Shown here in pieces: positions 46,330-54,973 of a DNA stretch of 64,000 nucleotides (within the stretch, counting starts at the first letter, position 1; every line of letters starts with the position of its first letter). The notes beneath the pieces were generated by a model. It was not told where the DNA came from, made no database searches, and worked only from the letters and a program-made list of their open reading frames with translations. Source of the DNA: Lysinibacillus louembei (GTDB lineage Bacteria > Bacillota > Bacilli > Bacillales_A > Planococcaceae); the NCBI RefSeq assembly GCF_033880585.1, contig NZ_CP137624.1, forward strand, positions 3,896,255 through 3,960,254, in the 5' to 3' direction. The position numbers were made by a program, and so were the translations under genes.

Positions 46330-46791
46330 TTAATTCAGCGCTTTCTCAGCAAATGAAGTATCTACAAATTCATTATAATCCATTCTTCGCGGTAGCTCGC
46401 CTGCTTGCTCAATAACATCCTGTAGCAGCTCCCATTCTGCCTCATCTAAAATAGGATTTTTAGCATATGATTCCTGCGCTCTATAACGCTCAACAACGGT
46501 AGCTATTAAAGACAGCTCTGTATTTTCAAAATAAGGAGCAATTGACTTCGCTACATCTTCTGCACTATTTGCATAAACATAATTTTGTGCCTTTTGAATA
46601 GCACGTGTAAAGCTTTCAGCAACTTCTGCCTGCTCCTCTAAATAACTTTTCTTTGACATGAATGTCGTATATGGTAAATGCCCTGATTGCGCACCAAAAG
46701 AAGCAACAATATGTCCAACTCCTTCTAGCTCAAAAAGGCTTGCAGTAGGTTCAAACAATTGCACAAAATCACCTGTTCCTGAAGCAAAGGC
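46330..46791 (-). pseudogene. 3' half of an interrupted ABC substrate-binding protein gene
   Basis: Encodes the last 154 codons of an NMT1/SsuA-like binding protein (for example LFEPTASLFELEGVGHIVAS). It begins at the left attachment core of the mobile element. The other half is at 54235-54774. Joining 54774-54235 to 46791-46330 gives 1,002 bases, an exact 334-codon open frame reading NVATAFASGTGDFVQLF across the junction. The remaining open frame begins only with element-derived codons (from 46803) and has no signal peptide, so it cannot give a functional lipoprotein. Confidence 0.93.
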
Positions 46792-46813
46792 TAAAGGATA
46801 CAAAAAACACTAC
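46778..46813. other. Left attachment site of the serine-recombinase element
   Basis: The core CCTGAAGCAAAGGC (46778-46791) is identical to 54221-54234. Just inside the element, ACAAAAAACACTAC (46800-46813) is the perfect inverse of 54205-54218. This is what is expected for one hybrid end of a large serine integrase insertion. Confidence 0.85.
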
Positions 46814-47122
46814 CTTTTATAAAACAAGTCGAAGTAATTTACATTGATATAATTTTATTGTGAAAATTCATCAATAGTTACGTATGTACTTTTATTTCAC
46901 TGATATTGTTTACCTTGTTCTACAAATGGGATAGATTGTTAAACATCTTCTATACTTTAAATAAAAATAAAGTTTGTAAAAAAATTTTTCAATAGAATGA
47001 AACTTATTTTCCCTTTTTCCGTCAGTACAGGACAATTGCTTGAAGGAGGTTTTTTAAACTTACTAACTAACAGTAAAATCGAATAAGCGTTTGCAATACG
47101 ATAAAAGAAAGGAAGATAGAAA
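46814..47122. other. AT-rich left end of the element, no gene
   Basis: No open frame with a plausible start. GAAGGAGG at 47041-47048 is not followed by a suitable start codon. GAAAGGAAG (47108-47116) is the ribosome binding site of the split SLH-protein gene. Confidence 0.5.
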
Positions 47123-47132
47123 ATGAAGAAAA

Positions 47133-48599
47133 TAATATGGTACCTGTGGAGTGGACACTTGAAAAAGAGTGTGCACTTCACAGGTATTTTTTATATACTT
47201 GATTCTCAAGCAACTAAAGGACGGACAACAACGATGAGTAAACAATTATTTTCACCAAAACAGATGGAACAACTACAACAGAATCCACATGTAGTCAAAG
47301 TAACCGAACGAACAATTACGTACGCAGATACATTTAAAAGCCAATTTATCGATGAGTATTTGGCTGGTAAAACACCAAGACAGATCTTTAGCGAATATGG
47401 CTTTGATATCGAAGTGCTCGGGATGAAGCGTGTTGAACAAGCTTCTTCACGTTGGCGAAAAGCGTATGATCAAAATGGATTAATTGGTCTGACAGATACG
47501 CGAAAAACGAGCTCAGGCAGACCGTTACAGCGTGAATTAACCATGACAGAAATGGTAGAAAGACAAGCGGCTCGTATTGAATTATTAGAAGGACAAATCG
47601 AGCTACTAAAAAAGCTCGAAGTGACCGAAAGGAGGCTGCTCAGCGACAGTCAAAAACAAAGCGCACGTAAAGTATTTCAACTCATTGCAGATACGCTTAA
47701 GCAGTTTCCATTTAAACGCATGGTGACGTATTTTTGTACGCTTTTAAACGTCTCTCGTTCAGGCTATTATCGCTTTTTAGAGACAGAAGAAGCACGAGCT
47801 GTAAAGGAAAAACGAGATGAAGAAGCACGCGACCAGATCTTAAAAGCCTTTAAGCGTCGTGGTTATAAGAAAGGTTCACGCTCGATTAAAATGACGCTTG
47901 AACAAGATTTTGATCTCGTCATGAACCGAAAGAAAATCCAGCGTATTATGCGTAAATATGGCGTCGTTTGCCCACATCGTAAACCGAATCCCTATAAACA
48001 AATGGCGAAAGCAACGAAAGAACATCGCGTGGTGCCGAATTTATTAAACCGTGAATTCAAACAAGGTGTGGCAGGTAAAGTATTACTAACAGACATCAGC
48101 TATATTCCATACAACGGAACGATGGCTTATTTATCGACCATAAAAGACGGCTCAACGAATGAAATTTTAGCGTATCATGTATCAGACCGTATTACGCTAG
48201 GTATCGCCACAACAACGGTGAAAAAACTCTTCCGTAATAAACGTGTAAAGCTCCAGCCAGATGCTTTCATCCACTCCGATCAAGGTGTTCATTATACAAG
48301 CCCTAAATTCCAAAAGCTTTTAAAGCACTACAAACTTGGTCAATCGATGTCACGTCGAGGTAACTGTTGGGATAATGCCCCACAAGAATCCTTCTTCGGA
48401 CACTTAAAAGACGAGGTTGATTTCAGCATGGCCAAAACGTTAGACGAGGTACGTGCTAAAATCGATCACTACATGGTCTACTACAATAATTATCGCTATC
48501 AATGGAACCTAAAAAAGATGGCTCCTGTACAATACAGAAACCATCTCTTGGCAGCCTAAACCCTTTTTTACATTTGTCCTTGACTAAGGGACCATATTA
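47133..48599 (+). mobile_element. IS3-family insertion sequence (1,467 bp)
   Basis: The ends are imperfect inverted repeats beginning TAATATGGT; the left end and the reverse complement of the right end share about 20 of the first 30 positions. They are flanked by AAA at 47130-47132 and 48600-48602, the 3-bp duplication size usual for IS3. A strong hairpin (47142-47159 with 47168-47185, 16 of 18 paired) lies between the left end and the transposase start. Such structures often shield an insertion sequence from outside transcription. Confidence 0.9.
47234..48559 (+). CDS. IS3-family transposase, single open frame (441 aa)
   Basis: A DDE recombinase. An N-terminal helix-turn-helix region (about 40-110, GFDIEVLGMKRVEQASSRW) and a leucine-rich coil (RIELLEGQIELLKKLE) are followed by an integrase-core domain. 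The catalytic D, D and E are in LLTDISYIPY, IHSDQGVHYTS and NAPQESFFGHLKDE. Most IS3 elements make OrfAB by frameshifting; here orfA and orfB are one continuous frame. The frame is also open back to the SLH-protein start codon at 47123, giving a 478-residue fusion. ATG 47234 is the likely native start. Confidence 0.93.
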   Translation: MSKQLFSPKQMEQLQQNPHVVKVTERTITYADTFKSQFIDEYLAGKTPRQIFSEYGFDIEVLGMKRVEQASSRWRKAYDQNGLIGLTDTRKTSSGRPLQRELTMTEMVERQAARIELLEGQIELLKKLEVTERRLLSDSQKQSARKVFQLIADTLKQFPFKRMVTYFCTLLNVSRSGYYRFLETEEARAVKEKRDEEARDQILKAFKRRGYKKGSRSIKMTLEQDFDLVMNRKKIQRIMRKYGVVCPHRKPNPYKQMAKATKEHRVVPNLLNREFKQGVAGKVLLTDISYIPYNGTMAYLSTIKDGSTNEILAYHVSDRITLGIATTTVKKLFRNKRVKLQPDAFIHSDQGVHYTSPKFQKLLKHYKLGQSMSRRGNCWDNAPQESFFGHLKDEVDFSMAKTLDEVRAKIDHYMVYYNNYRYQWNLKKMAPVQYRNHLLAA

Positions 48600-50071
48600 A
48601 AAGACGATTTGCAGCACTCGGCGCACTATTGTTAGCGTGTAGCCTCCCCTTCTCCGGCACATTTGCCGCAAGCCCAAAACAATTCCAAGACGTACCACCA
48701 TCAAAGTATTTTGCGGAAGCGGTCTATGATTTGTCAGAGCGCAATATTATTAGTGGATATCCAGACGGTACATTCAAGCCAGGAAACACCATTACGAGAG
48801 GACAGGCAGCTGCGATTATTGCAAAGATGATTAAATTAGACACATCTAACGTGAAGAATCCAGGATTTAAAGACGTCCCAACTGCCAACGGTTATTATAA
48901 GGCTATTGCAGCCATGACAGAAAAAGGTATCATTAGCGGCTATGGAGATGGACGTTATGGACCGAATGATCCTATCAAACGGGGACAGATGGCTTCGATA
49001 CTTGTCAAAGCGTTCAATTTACCACGCTATGAAGGCATTGCCAATCCTTTTAAAGATGTGGAAACATATTATTTCCCATCACATGGTGATAATATTTTAA
49101 TTCTCTACAAGCTTGGCATCACGGGTGGTACATCACCTGATAAATTCAGTCCAAATGCTTTCGTCACTAGAGGGCAAGCAGCCAAAATGTTGAAAGCAAC
49201 TGAAGAACTGAAACCAGCTATGATTACAATGGAGGCAAGTGACCTTGGATTGGATGAAATTACATTATTAAGAGCTAATCAAGATGATAGTGATTTGTTT
49301 GAGGGGGCTTTTTTGAAAGGGAAAAAGGGTTACAGCGAGAGTAAAATACAACTAATTCCTTTAAAAGAAGGCAAAGGGAAATTTGTTGTAGTAGGTACTA
49401 TTGCAAATAATGAAGTGTATAAAAAATATTATGCGCATATCAAAAAAGAAAATAATGAGCTAAAGCTGACACTGGAGGAAACAGAGGATTTTCTTCCAAC
49501 AACAGCCGAGTTATCGGTTTCAGATGGAAAAACGAAGGAAATATCAAGTCAATCTGTTCAAAGCATATCTCTTTCCACGATGGATGGAAAAAAATTGACT
49601 GACAATATGAAATTCAAACATGACCAGTATGGCCATTCTGTTTCTATCGCTATAGAACAACCTGGTCAGTATATCGCTACTGTGCTTTTTGCGAATGGAG
49701 AGGAAGTACGTTACGGAATCGAAGCGAAAACGAATAAGACTAGCTTTTACTATGACATGAAGGTTGTGAAAGAACAACTTTCTGATTTATTTGATGTAGG
49801 AGCAACATACAACATAGGCAAGCATACAATACGAACAAAAGACGCTGAACAAATAGTCACAATTACAAGGGACCCTGGTACTAATCTATTTCGCGCTCAA
49901 GTTACTGGTCAGAAAGAAGGCGTAATTTCTATTGATTTCGAGCATAATATAGTCGAAAAATCTTGTGACGATACAGAATGTTACGTAAGCGATTGGATAG
50001 GTATTTCGGTAGTAGTTGAGCGAGTCGGTTCCATTGCAAATGTTACAATGCGTCAGTTAATTGATAGCTAA

Positions 50072-50581
50072 TCGAAAATGCTTCTACTTTATGAAGTAAA
50101 CGGGCGCATTTCTTTAACAAAAAGTGCGTCTAAAAACTTATAAGGATATATTGCCCTGAAAAATATCTACAGGCTTGTGTATGAGGATTTTTATTTTGTT
50201 TAACTATCATAATCCCTTGTCGTTCAAACAGCATTAAGTTGTTTATTTAAGTTTTAGTAAATGCAATAAAATTTCTTTCAAAAAGGATGTATCTTTTACA
50301 ACTAGTATGAATTTAAATTGCGCAGCAGTTGATTTGGAGCTTAATGGTTTAATTTGTTATACACTTTAATTATATATCTGAATAAAAAGGACTTAATTTG
50401 CAAAAGTTAAGTCCTTTTTTAAAATGCTAATTCACATATCAATTTGATACTAATTTCAATGCAGCTTCAAATTTTTGTAACAGATTGCTAGATAGGTTAT
50501 TTCGCGAAGGTGTATGTTTTATAATAAAGCATTTATTAACCTTCTTGGTAAAATCCTAACCAATATCTGTACTAAAATATT
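50072..50581. other. Interval between the SLH-protein gene and the recombinase
   Basis: No gene seen. It contains the terminator at 50384-50419. Base composition is strongly AT-rich, like the rest of the element. Confidence 0.5.
50384..50419. terminator. Bidirectional terminator within the element
   Basis: A 13-bp perfect stem (50384-50396 with 50407-50419) with flanking A and T runs, between convergent SLH-protein and recombinase genes. Confidence 0.88.
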
Positions 50582-52174
50582 CTAATTAAAATTCCCTTCA
50601 AAGTAATCTGATAACAATATATTCAATTCGATTTCTATTACATTCTTCCCTAAATAAACCTTATTAATTATTCTTGAAAGCATTGCTTTTTTTAAATCCT
50701 CATCTGCTTCATTAAATTTCCGCTCCCAATTTACTAATTCATTTGCTAGATAATTTACATCTGAAAAGTTTTCTCTTTCTTTTTCCAATCCCTCTTTCAC
50801 CATATTTAATTGTGATAACTTCTCTTCCATTTGCTTTTCTATTGCATTAATAGCTCCTGATAACTGCTCAGCAGTAAAAGAGCTTTCCCCAATTAAAGCC
50901 TTCCCGATTTCAAGATTTAATTTTTCATGTTGTTTTATTAAAGCTACATACTCTTTTTCTAAATTAGAAATATTCCGTTCCTTTATCTTTAGCAAATCAA
51001 TTTTTGTATTTTGACCTGCATCAAGAAAGGATTTCAATTCAAATTGTGATAGGATAAATTTTATCTTATTCATAATCAGTGTATCGAATTTTTTCCCACC
51101 CCAAATATTTTGTTGATGATTACCATATAAATTACCTTTATTTAAGGGGCATTTGTATCGGTAAATAGTGTTTTTATAGTATCTCTCTTTATTGTTACAT
51201 TTTGACTTTCTATATAAATAATTAGAGGTAAGCTTTGAACTACAATATTTACAATATGCCAAACCTGAAAATAGTAATTTTCCTGCTCTTGGTATATCAA
51301 ATTTGTCTTGTTCTTTAATACTACTGCTCCTATTATTTCTTATTTGCTCAGCTTGACTAAATAACTCATCTGGAATGATTCTTAACTTTTCGTTAAATGG
51401 CTGTATTCCGCCTTTAGCATTTTTATATTTTTTTAATCCAACATAAATTGAATTTGATAATATTCTCTGTATGGTACTCACCATAAAAACTTTACCTTCT
51501 CTATTTCGATAGCCATTTTCATTTAAATAATCGGCAATTTTTCTATAACCCATATGATTTTCTACATATAGTTTATAAATCAACTTAATCAATTGTGCTT
51601 CATTTTCATCTGGTACTAATTCTTTCACTCGACGCTCTCTATTTTTCCAATGTCGCTCAGCTGTTTCAACAATTTTATACCCAATTGGTGCTGGGCCACC
51701 TTGGAAATAGCCTTGTTCACTTAGTTGTTTTTTCGCTTCTTTTACCCTAATTGAAGTTTTTTGACTTTCACCATCTGATTGCCAAAAGCTTATATAATTT
51801 AGAAGCTTATCAATATGGGATTCAATTTTTCTTTGGCCTTCTTTGACTGACCAAACCTCAATAGCGTTCTGCACTAAAAAATTTACCATTACTGGTGTCT
51901 CATCTTCTCTTCGACCTAAACGATCAAACATGAAAACCAATAATACGTCAAATTCTTTATTTAATGCACCTTCTTTTAAGGCTGCCATTTCATCTCGTTC
52001 ATCTACTGTTTTTTTCCAACCAGATACTCCCTTTTCGTATAACTCATTTGTTATTATCCAATCAGGTTTGTTTTTAACGAATTCATGACAAGCATTTTTT
52101 TGCATGGGTATATCATCATCTGTACTTACTTGTTGTTTTTTAGATACCCGAAATAAACACCACACTCGTTTCAT
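50582..52174 (-). CDS. Large serine recombinase (530 aa)
   Basis: A site-specific integrase/excisionase. The N-terminal resolvase domain has the catalytic serine S11 in LFRVSKKQQ and the conserved DRLGRR helix start. A recombinase domain follows (GGPAPIGYKIV, YRKIADYLNENGYRNREGK). A zinc-ribbon domain (CKYCSSK and a later YKCP) and a C-terminal coiled coil (about 380-490) complete it. ATG 52174 gives the standard N-terminus; a start six codons earlier lacks a ribosome binding site. It is the obvious candidate for having inserted the element into the transporter gene. Confidence 0.95.
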   Translation of the reverse strand: MKRVWCLFRVSKKQQVSTDDDIPMQKNACHEFVKNKPDWIITNELYEKGVSGWKKTVDERDEMAALKEGALNKEFDVLLVFMFDRLGRREDETPVMVNFLVQNAIEVWSVKEGQRKIESHIDKLLNYISFWQSDGESQKTSIRVKEAKKQLSEQGYFQGGPAPIGYKIVETAERHWKNRERRVKELVPDENEAQLIKLIYKLYVENHMGYRKIADYLNENGYRNREGKVFMVSTIQRILSNSIYVGLKKYKNAKGGIQPFNEKLRIIPDELFSQAEQIRNNRSSSIKEQDKFDIPRAGKLLFSGLAYCKYCSSKLTSNYLYRKSKCNNKERYYKNTIYRYKCPLNKGNLYGNHQQNIWGGKKFDTLIMNKIKFILSQFELKSFLDAGQNTKIDLLKIKERNISNLEKEYVALIKQHEKLNLEIGKALIGESSFTAEQLSGAINAIEKQMEEKLSQLNMVKEGLEKERENFSDVNYLANELVNWERKFNEADEDLKKAMLSRIINKVYLGKNVIEIELNILLSDYFEGNFN

Positions 52175-52213
52175 TTTCACACACCCGTTCATTCATCTTA
52201 AAAAGAGAGACAT

Positions 52214-52417
52214 TTATAATATCTCTAAGAAAAATGTTTTTAGTGCATTTTTTGCATTATTTGTTTTTTCCTGATCTTTAGTAAATTTCAAGTGTATTTT
52301 CACTTCGTTTTCTGAAATATCCTTTAAATAATCAAATTTATGCTCTGATTTGTGTAGATACTTTACTCCACCTATATCGATTTCACCCAACGATTGATGA
52401 TGACTTACTTCCTCCAT
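52214..52417 (-). CDS. Small hypothetical protein upstream of the recombinase (67 aa)
   Basis: A charged soluble protein (MEEVSHHQSLGEIDIGGVKY) behind CGGAGTG with a good gap. It ends 40 bases before the recombinase start, so the two may be co-transcribed. No family recognised. Recombination directionality factors are often small proteins next to the integrase, but nothing in the sequence proves that role here. Confidence 0.6.
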   Translation of the reverse strand: MEEVSHHQSLGEIDIGGVKYLHKSEHKFDYLKDISENEVKIHLKFTKDQEKTNNAKNALKTFFLEIL

Positions 52418-52551
52418 AATTAATCACTCCGATGTTATGGGATGTTAAAGTGTATTCGCCTTGAATCGATAATATTAGTCATTTTTTCACATCCAAAATT
52501 TCTTCATAATAACATCTAATTCAACATCCTTTTCAATTCTTTTAAAAAGAA

Positions 52552-52600
52552 AAAACCCATAGAAAGATCTACACATTTGTGTAAACCTTCTATGGGTTTT
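52552..52600. terminator. Terminator in the element's right half
   Basis: A 13-bp outer stem (52552-52564 with 52588-52600) plus an inner TACACA/TGTGTA pair, with A and T runs at the two sides. It separates the recombinase unit from the cargo genes on its right. Confidence 0.85.
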
Positions 52601-52717
52601 CCCTTTTCGCTTATTTAATTGTTCATATTTAAATTTTACAGCGTAATTCAGTTTATTTAATTTTAGTCTCTGTTGCATGTGTCAAAGGTTATATTACAAG
52701 TGTACAAAGCATCTACA

Positions 52718-52951
52718 TCATTTGCGGGAAAACACATGAATAAATAAAATTATTACACCTGCTACACCAACGAGTAATGCCATAAAACTGTAATCTAAAT
52801 ACTTGAATAAGATATAAAGCAATCCAGCTATACCTATTAAACTTGCGGTTATTAATTTCTTTGGTTCTTTATTTCCTTTGCGATATGCAATTACAAATAG
52901 TGTTAAAGAAGCGAGCAACAACCCTAGGTTATTTAATTCCAAGAAGTTCAC
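52718..52951 (-). CDS. Small membrane protein, cargo gene (77 aa)
   Basis: Three hydrophobic segments (about residues 8-22, 35-49 and 54-72) separated by short charged loops (RKGNKEPKK). Start behind AGTGAGGTGAAC. It lies 17 bases downstream of the 254-aa secreted-type gene, so they are likely one operon. The topology would suit an immunity protein to a membrane-active peptide, but no family is recognised. Confidence 0.65.
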   Translation of the reverse strand: MNFLELNNLGLLLASLTLFVIAYRKGNKEPKKLITASLIGIAGLLYILFKYLDYSFMALLVGVAGVIILFIHVFSRK

Positions 52952-52968
52952 CTCACTTTTTTAATAAA

Positions 52969-53733
52969 TTAGTATGGTTTATCACTAAACCACCAACTAC
53001 CAATTTCTGTACTCTTATATGACCATTGTGGTGTAGTAAGATTACCAACTTTAAATCTCGCTGTCAAAGTAGCATCTTGATAACGATAAGCAATTTGATT
53101 GGAACCATATCCAGTTGGAACAGGACTAGTAGTTCTATAAATCGAGTAAGACCATACGGCATCGATTACATCCCCCATTATTTGTGCAGTAGCGGATAGT
53201 CCAAAACTTGTTATCGCACTTTTCGCAGTTGTTAAAATTGCTGGAACAGTTACACCCATTTGCCCTAAAATTGCTACTCCTACTATTAACATAATACCAA
53301 GATAGATTGCAGCACTTGTTATTTCACCAGCTATTTTTTTTGCAGTTGTTGTAATTGTTGTATATTTTACTGGAGTATACGCAGAAAAAGAAGTTATAGC
53401 AGGTATATCATCATAATATTCAATTTCAGTTTCAGCTACAACACCTAGATTTTCTCCATTTAATGTCAACTCATAAGTATCCGTATTAATTACGTATGTT
53501 AAATCTTCAGAAATTATTTCAATTTCATTATCAGATAGAACATTAAAATCAATTACTTCGCCAGTTTCATTAAAAATCGCTTCTTTTTGGCTGTTTAATA
53601 TTGCTTCGAGATCAAATTCGCTATAAGCTGCTTGCATAGTACTAGCGGAAACATTATTTACAAATGGCATAGAAGCAAATACTAAAATAAAAGAAGTTAG
53701 TACAAATAAAAATTTAAAGATTTTTCTTTTCAA
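52969..53733 (-). CDS. Secreted or surface protein with a central hydrophobic segment, cargo gene (254 aa)
   Basis: A clear N-terminal signal peptide (residues 1-31, ending NNVSA) is followed by an acidic region (about 35-115). A glycine/alanine-rich hydrophobic stretch comes next (about 133-185, SAAIYLGIMLIVGVAILGQM), then an aromatic, tyrosine-rich tail (about 190-254) ending STEIGSWWFSDKPY. No enzyme motif seen. The layout is reminiscent of proteinaceous bacteriocin precursors such as SdpC or geobacillin-26-type proteins, but direct sequence similarity could not be confirmed. Start behind AAGGGGTGG. Confidence 0.65.
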   Translation of the reverse strand: MKRKIFKFLFVLTSFILVFASMPFVNNVSASTMQAAYSEFDLEAILNSQKEAIFNETGEVIDFNVLSDNEIEIISEDLTYVINTDTYELTLNGENLGVVAETEIEYYDDIPAITSFSAYTPVKYTTITTTAKKIAGEITSAAIYLGIMLIVGVAILGQMGVTVPAILTTAKSAITSFGLSATAQIMGDVIDAVWSYSIYRTTSPVPTGYGSNQIAYRYQDATLTARFKVGNLTTPQWSYKSTEIGSWWFSDKPY

Positions 53734-54168
53734 AAAACCACCCCTTAATTTGAATTTTTTTCATATATTACACATATAATGGTAAACTATTTCAATTTAC
53801 ATGTAAATACCTTTTTGGAATTTTTTAATATTTTCTATATAAGATATATAGAATTTAATATTGTACGTATCAAATCCATTCAAGAGTTATTAGCAGTGTT
53901 CTTGTAAACAAATAGAGGGAGACAATAATTAAAAATGAAGACCTTGTGTGCTTGTATTTTGTGAATGGAACTTTTAGCCTCCGCAAAGTCATCCATTAGA
54001 ATTTCTTATGTAAATGAGCATCGGTTTCTATTTAATAAAGTCAATGTCTATAAATGGTTTTAGTTCTTCATCTGTCACCGTACACAACAAATCTACTTTA
54101 TCCATCAAAGTTTCGTCATACCGATATTTAAAATCAGTATTCGTTGAGGATGCGTTATAATATAAGAT
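53734..54168. other. Right-end interval of the element with a degenerate relic
   Basis: Mostly non-coding and very AT-rich. From about 54205 down to 54028 on the minus strand two overlapping frames look protein-like: GDITEWSKSYIITHPQRI in one, then TDFKYRYDETLMDKVDLL to a stop at 54028 in another. This could be the tail of a small gene broken by a frameshift. No family recognised. Confidence 0.4.
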
Positions 54169-54204
54169 TTACTCCACTCTGTAATATCTCCAATTAAAAA
54201 TATA

Positions 54205-54234
54205 GTAGTGTTTTTTGTCCCCTGAAGCAAAGGC
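54205..54234. other. Right attachment site of the serine-recombinase element
   Basis: GTAGTGTTTTTTGT (54205-54218), two bases, then the core CCTGAAGCAAAGGC (54221-54234). The arm is the perfect inverse of 46800-46813. Confidence 0.85.
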
Positions 54235-54774
54235 AGTTGCCACATTAGCAAAGTCGATATTTTGAATTAGCTCAAGGTCGTTATGTGGATCAATGCCGTG
54301 TTGGCGCAGTACATATTCTCCTGCCATTTGTGGCATGCCGCCTTTACGTTGTCCGAGAAAAACAGAGCCCTTCAGCATTTCCCATGAAAAATCGTCGATT
54401 TCCTCCCTTGCCACTAAAAATGTCCCGTCCGTTTGTGTTAGCTGTGCAAAATTAATAATTGGATCATTTGCTTCCTGTGCATTGACATAAATCGATGTTT
54501 CTGAGCCAACAAGTGCCACATCTATGCCATCAGATAAAAGTGCCGTCATTGTCTTATCACCGCCTGCAATCGTCCTTAAATCGACTTTCAAGCCCTCTTC
54601 CTCAAAGAATCCTTCCTCTATTGCTACATAAAGTGGAGCATAAAAAATCGAGCGTGTCACTTCTCCGACCCGAACCTCCGTCAGCTTCTCCTGCTGACAA
54701 GCACCTAATAGGAAAAACATCAAGCACGATAGCATCACTAGAAAACCTTTCCCCCTGTGTCTAAACATAACCAA
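54235..54774 (-). pseudogene. 5' half of the interrupted ABC substrate-binding protein gene
   Basis: Encodes the first 180 codons of an NMT1/SsuA-like binding lipoprotein. It has a signal with lipobox (MFFLLGACQQE), then VRVGEVTRSIFYAPLYVAIE and GIDVALVGSETSI. The frame continues into the element and stops at 54169, adding about 20 foreign residues after FASGD. Together with 46330-46791 it makes a 333-residue protein, the family's usual size and close to B. subtilis YtlA. While the element is in place, the ATPase and permease genes are also cut off from this promoter side. Confidence 0.93.
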
Positions 54775-54908
54775 TCCTCCTCACGTACAACTGTTATATC
54801 TAGAGTAGCGTATGCATAAAGGGAAAAATGTGTGCTCTAGCTCAAAAAACTCTATCAAAATGCTTTTTGAAAATTATTGTCTGCCCATGAGATTTTAAAA
54901 ATTAGAAT

Positions 54909-54938
54909 GCATTATTTTGATATTTTTCATCCATACTA
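54909..54938 (+). promoter_or_regulatory. Sigma-G-like promoter of the DUF3231/catalase operon
   Basis: GCATT (54909-54913), an 18-base gap and CATACTA (54932-54938). The -10 fits the forespore sigma-G consensus fully; the -35 differs at one position. It lies 36 bases before the start codon. Forespore expression would suit spore-associated ferritin-like proteins. Confidence 0.5.
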
Positions 54939-54973
54939 CCCTTGTTTGAAAAATATCAAAAAGGAAGTGTCAT

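Larger units (their letters stand above)
47123..50071 (+). pseudogene. S-layer-homology domain protein gene split by an IS3-family insertion
   Basis: The original start codon is ATG at 47123, behind GAAAGGAAG. After ten bases the insertion sequence interrupts. Removing it together with one AAA target copy joins 47132 to 48603 and restores MKKRRFAALGALLLACSLPF, a normal signal peptide, in a 492-codon frame. The rest has three SLH repeats with the ends ITRGQAAAI, IKRGQMASI and VTRGQAAKM, which bind secondary cell-wall polymer. A C-terminal half of about 290 residues, of unknown function, follows. As it stands the protein would lack its secretion signal. Confidence 0.9.
46792..54234. mobile_element. 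7,443-bp serine-recombinase integrative element inside an ABC transporter gene
   Basis: Bounded by the 14-bp core repeated at 46778-46791 and 54221-54234. Contents from left to right are an IS3-family insertion within an SLH-protein gene, a large serine recombinase, a small gene, a terminator, a 77-aa membrane protein, a 254-aa secreted-type protein and a short relic. Circularisation would join the inner arms into a 52-bp near-palindrome around the core. Precise removal restores an uninterrupted reading frame, so the boundaries are well supported. No replication or conjugation genes are seen, so it is probably not self-transmissible. Confidence 0.9.

Noticed and set aside
46778..46791. The 14-bp repeat as a simple transposon target-site duplication
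   Set aside because: The element's arms, when joined, form a 52-bp symmetrical site and the element encodes a serine recombinase but no long-duplication transposase; restoration of the gene is exact either way.
52487..52678. A 63-codon minus-strand open frame
   Set aside because: It is built over the strong hairpin terminator at 52552-52600, has a basic low-complexity composition and no supported start.
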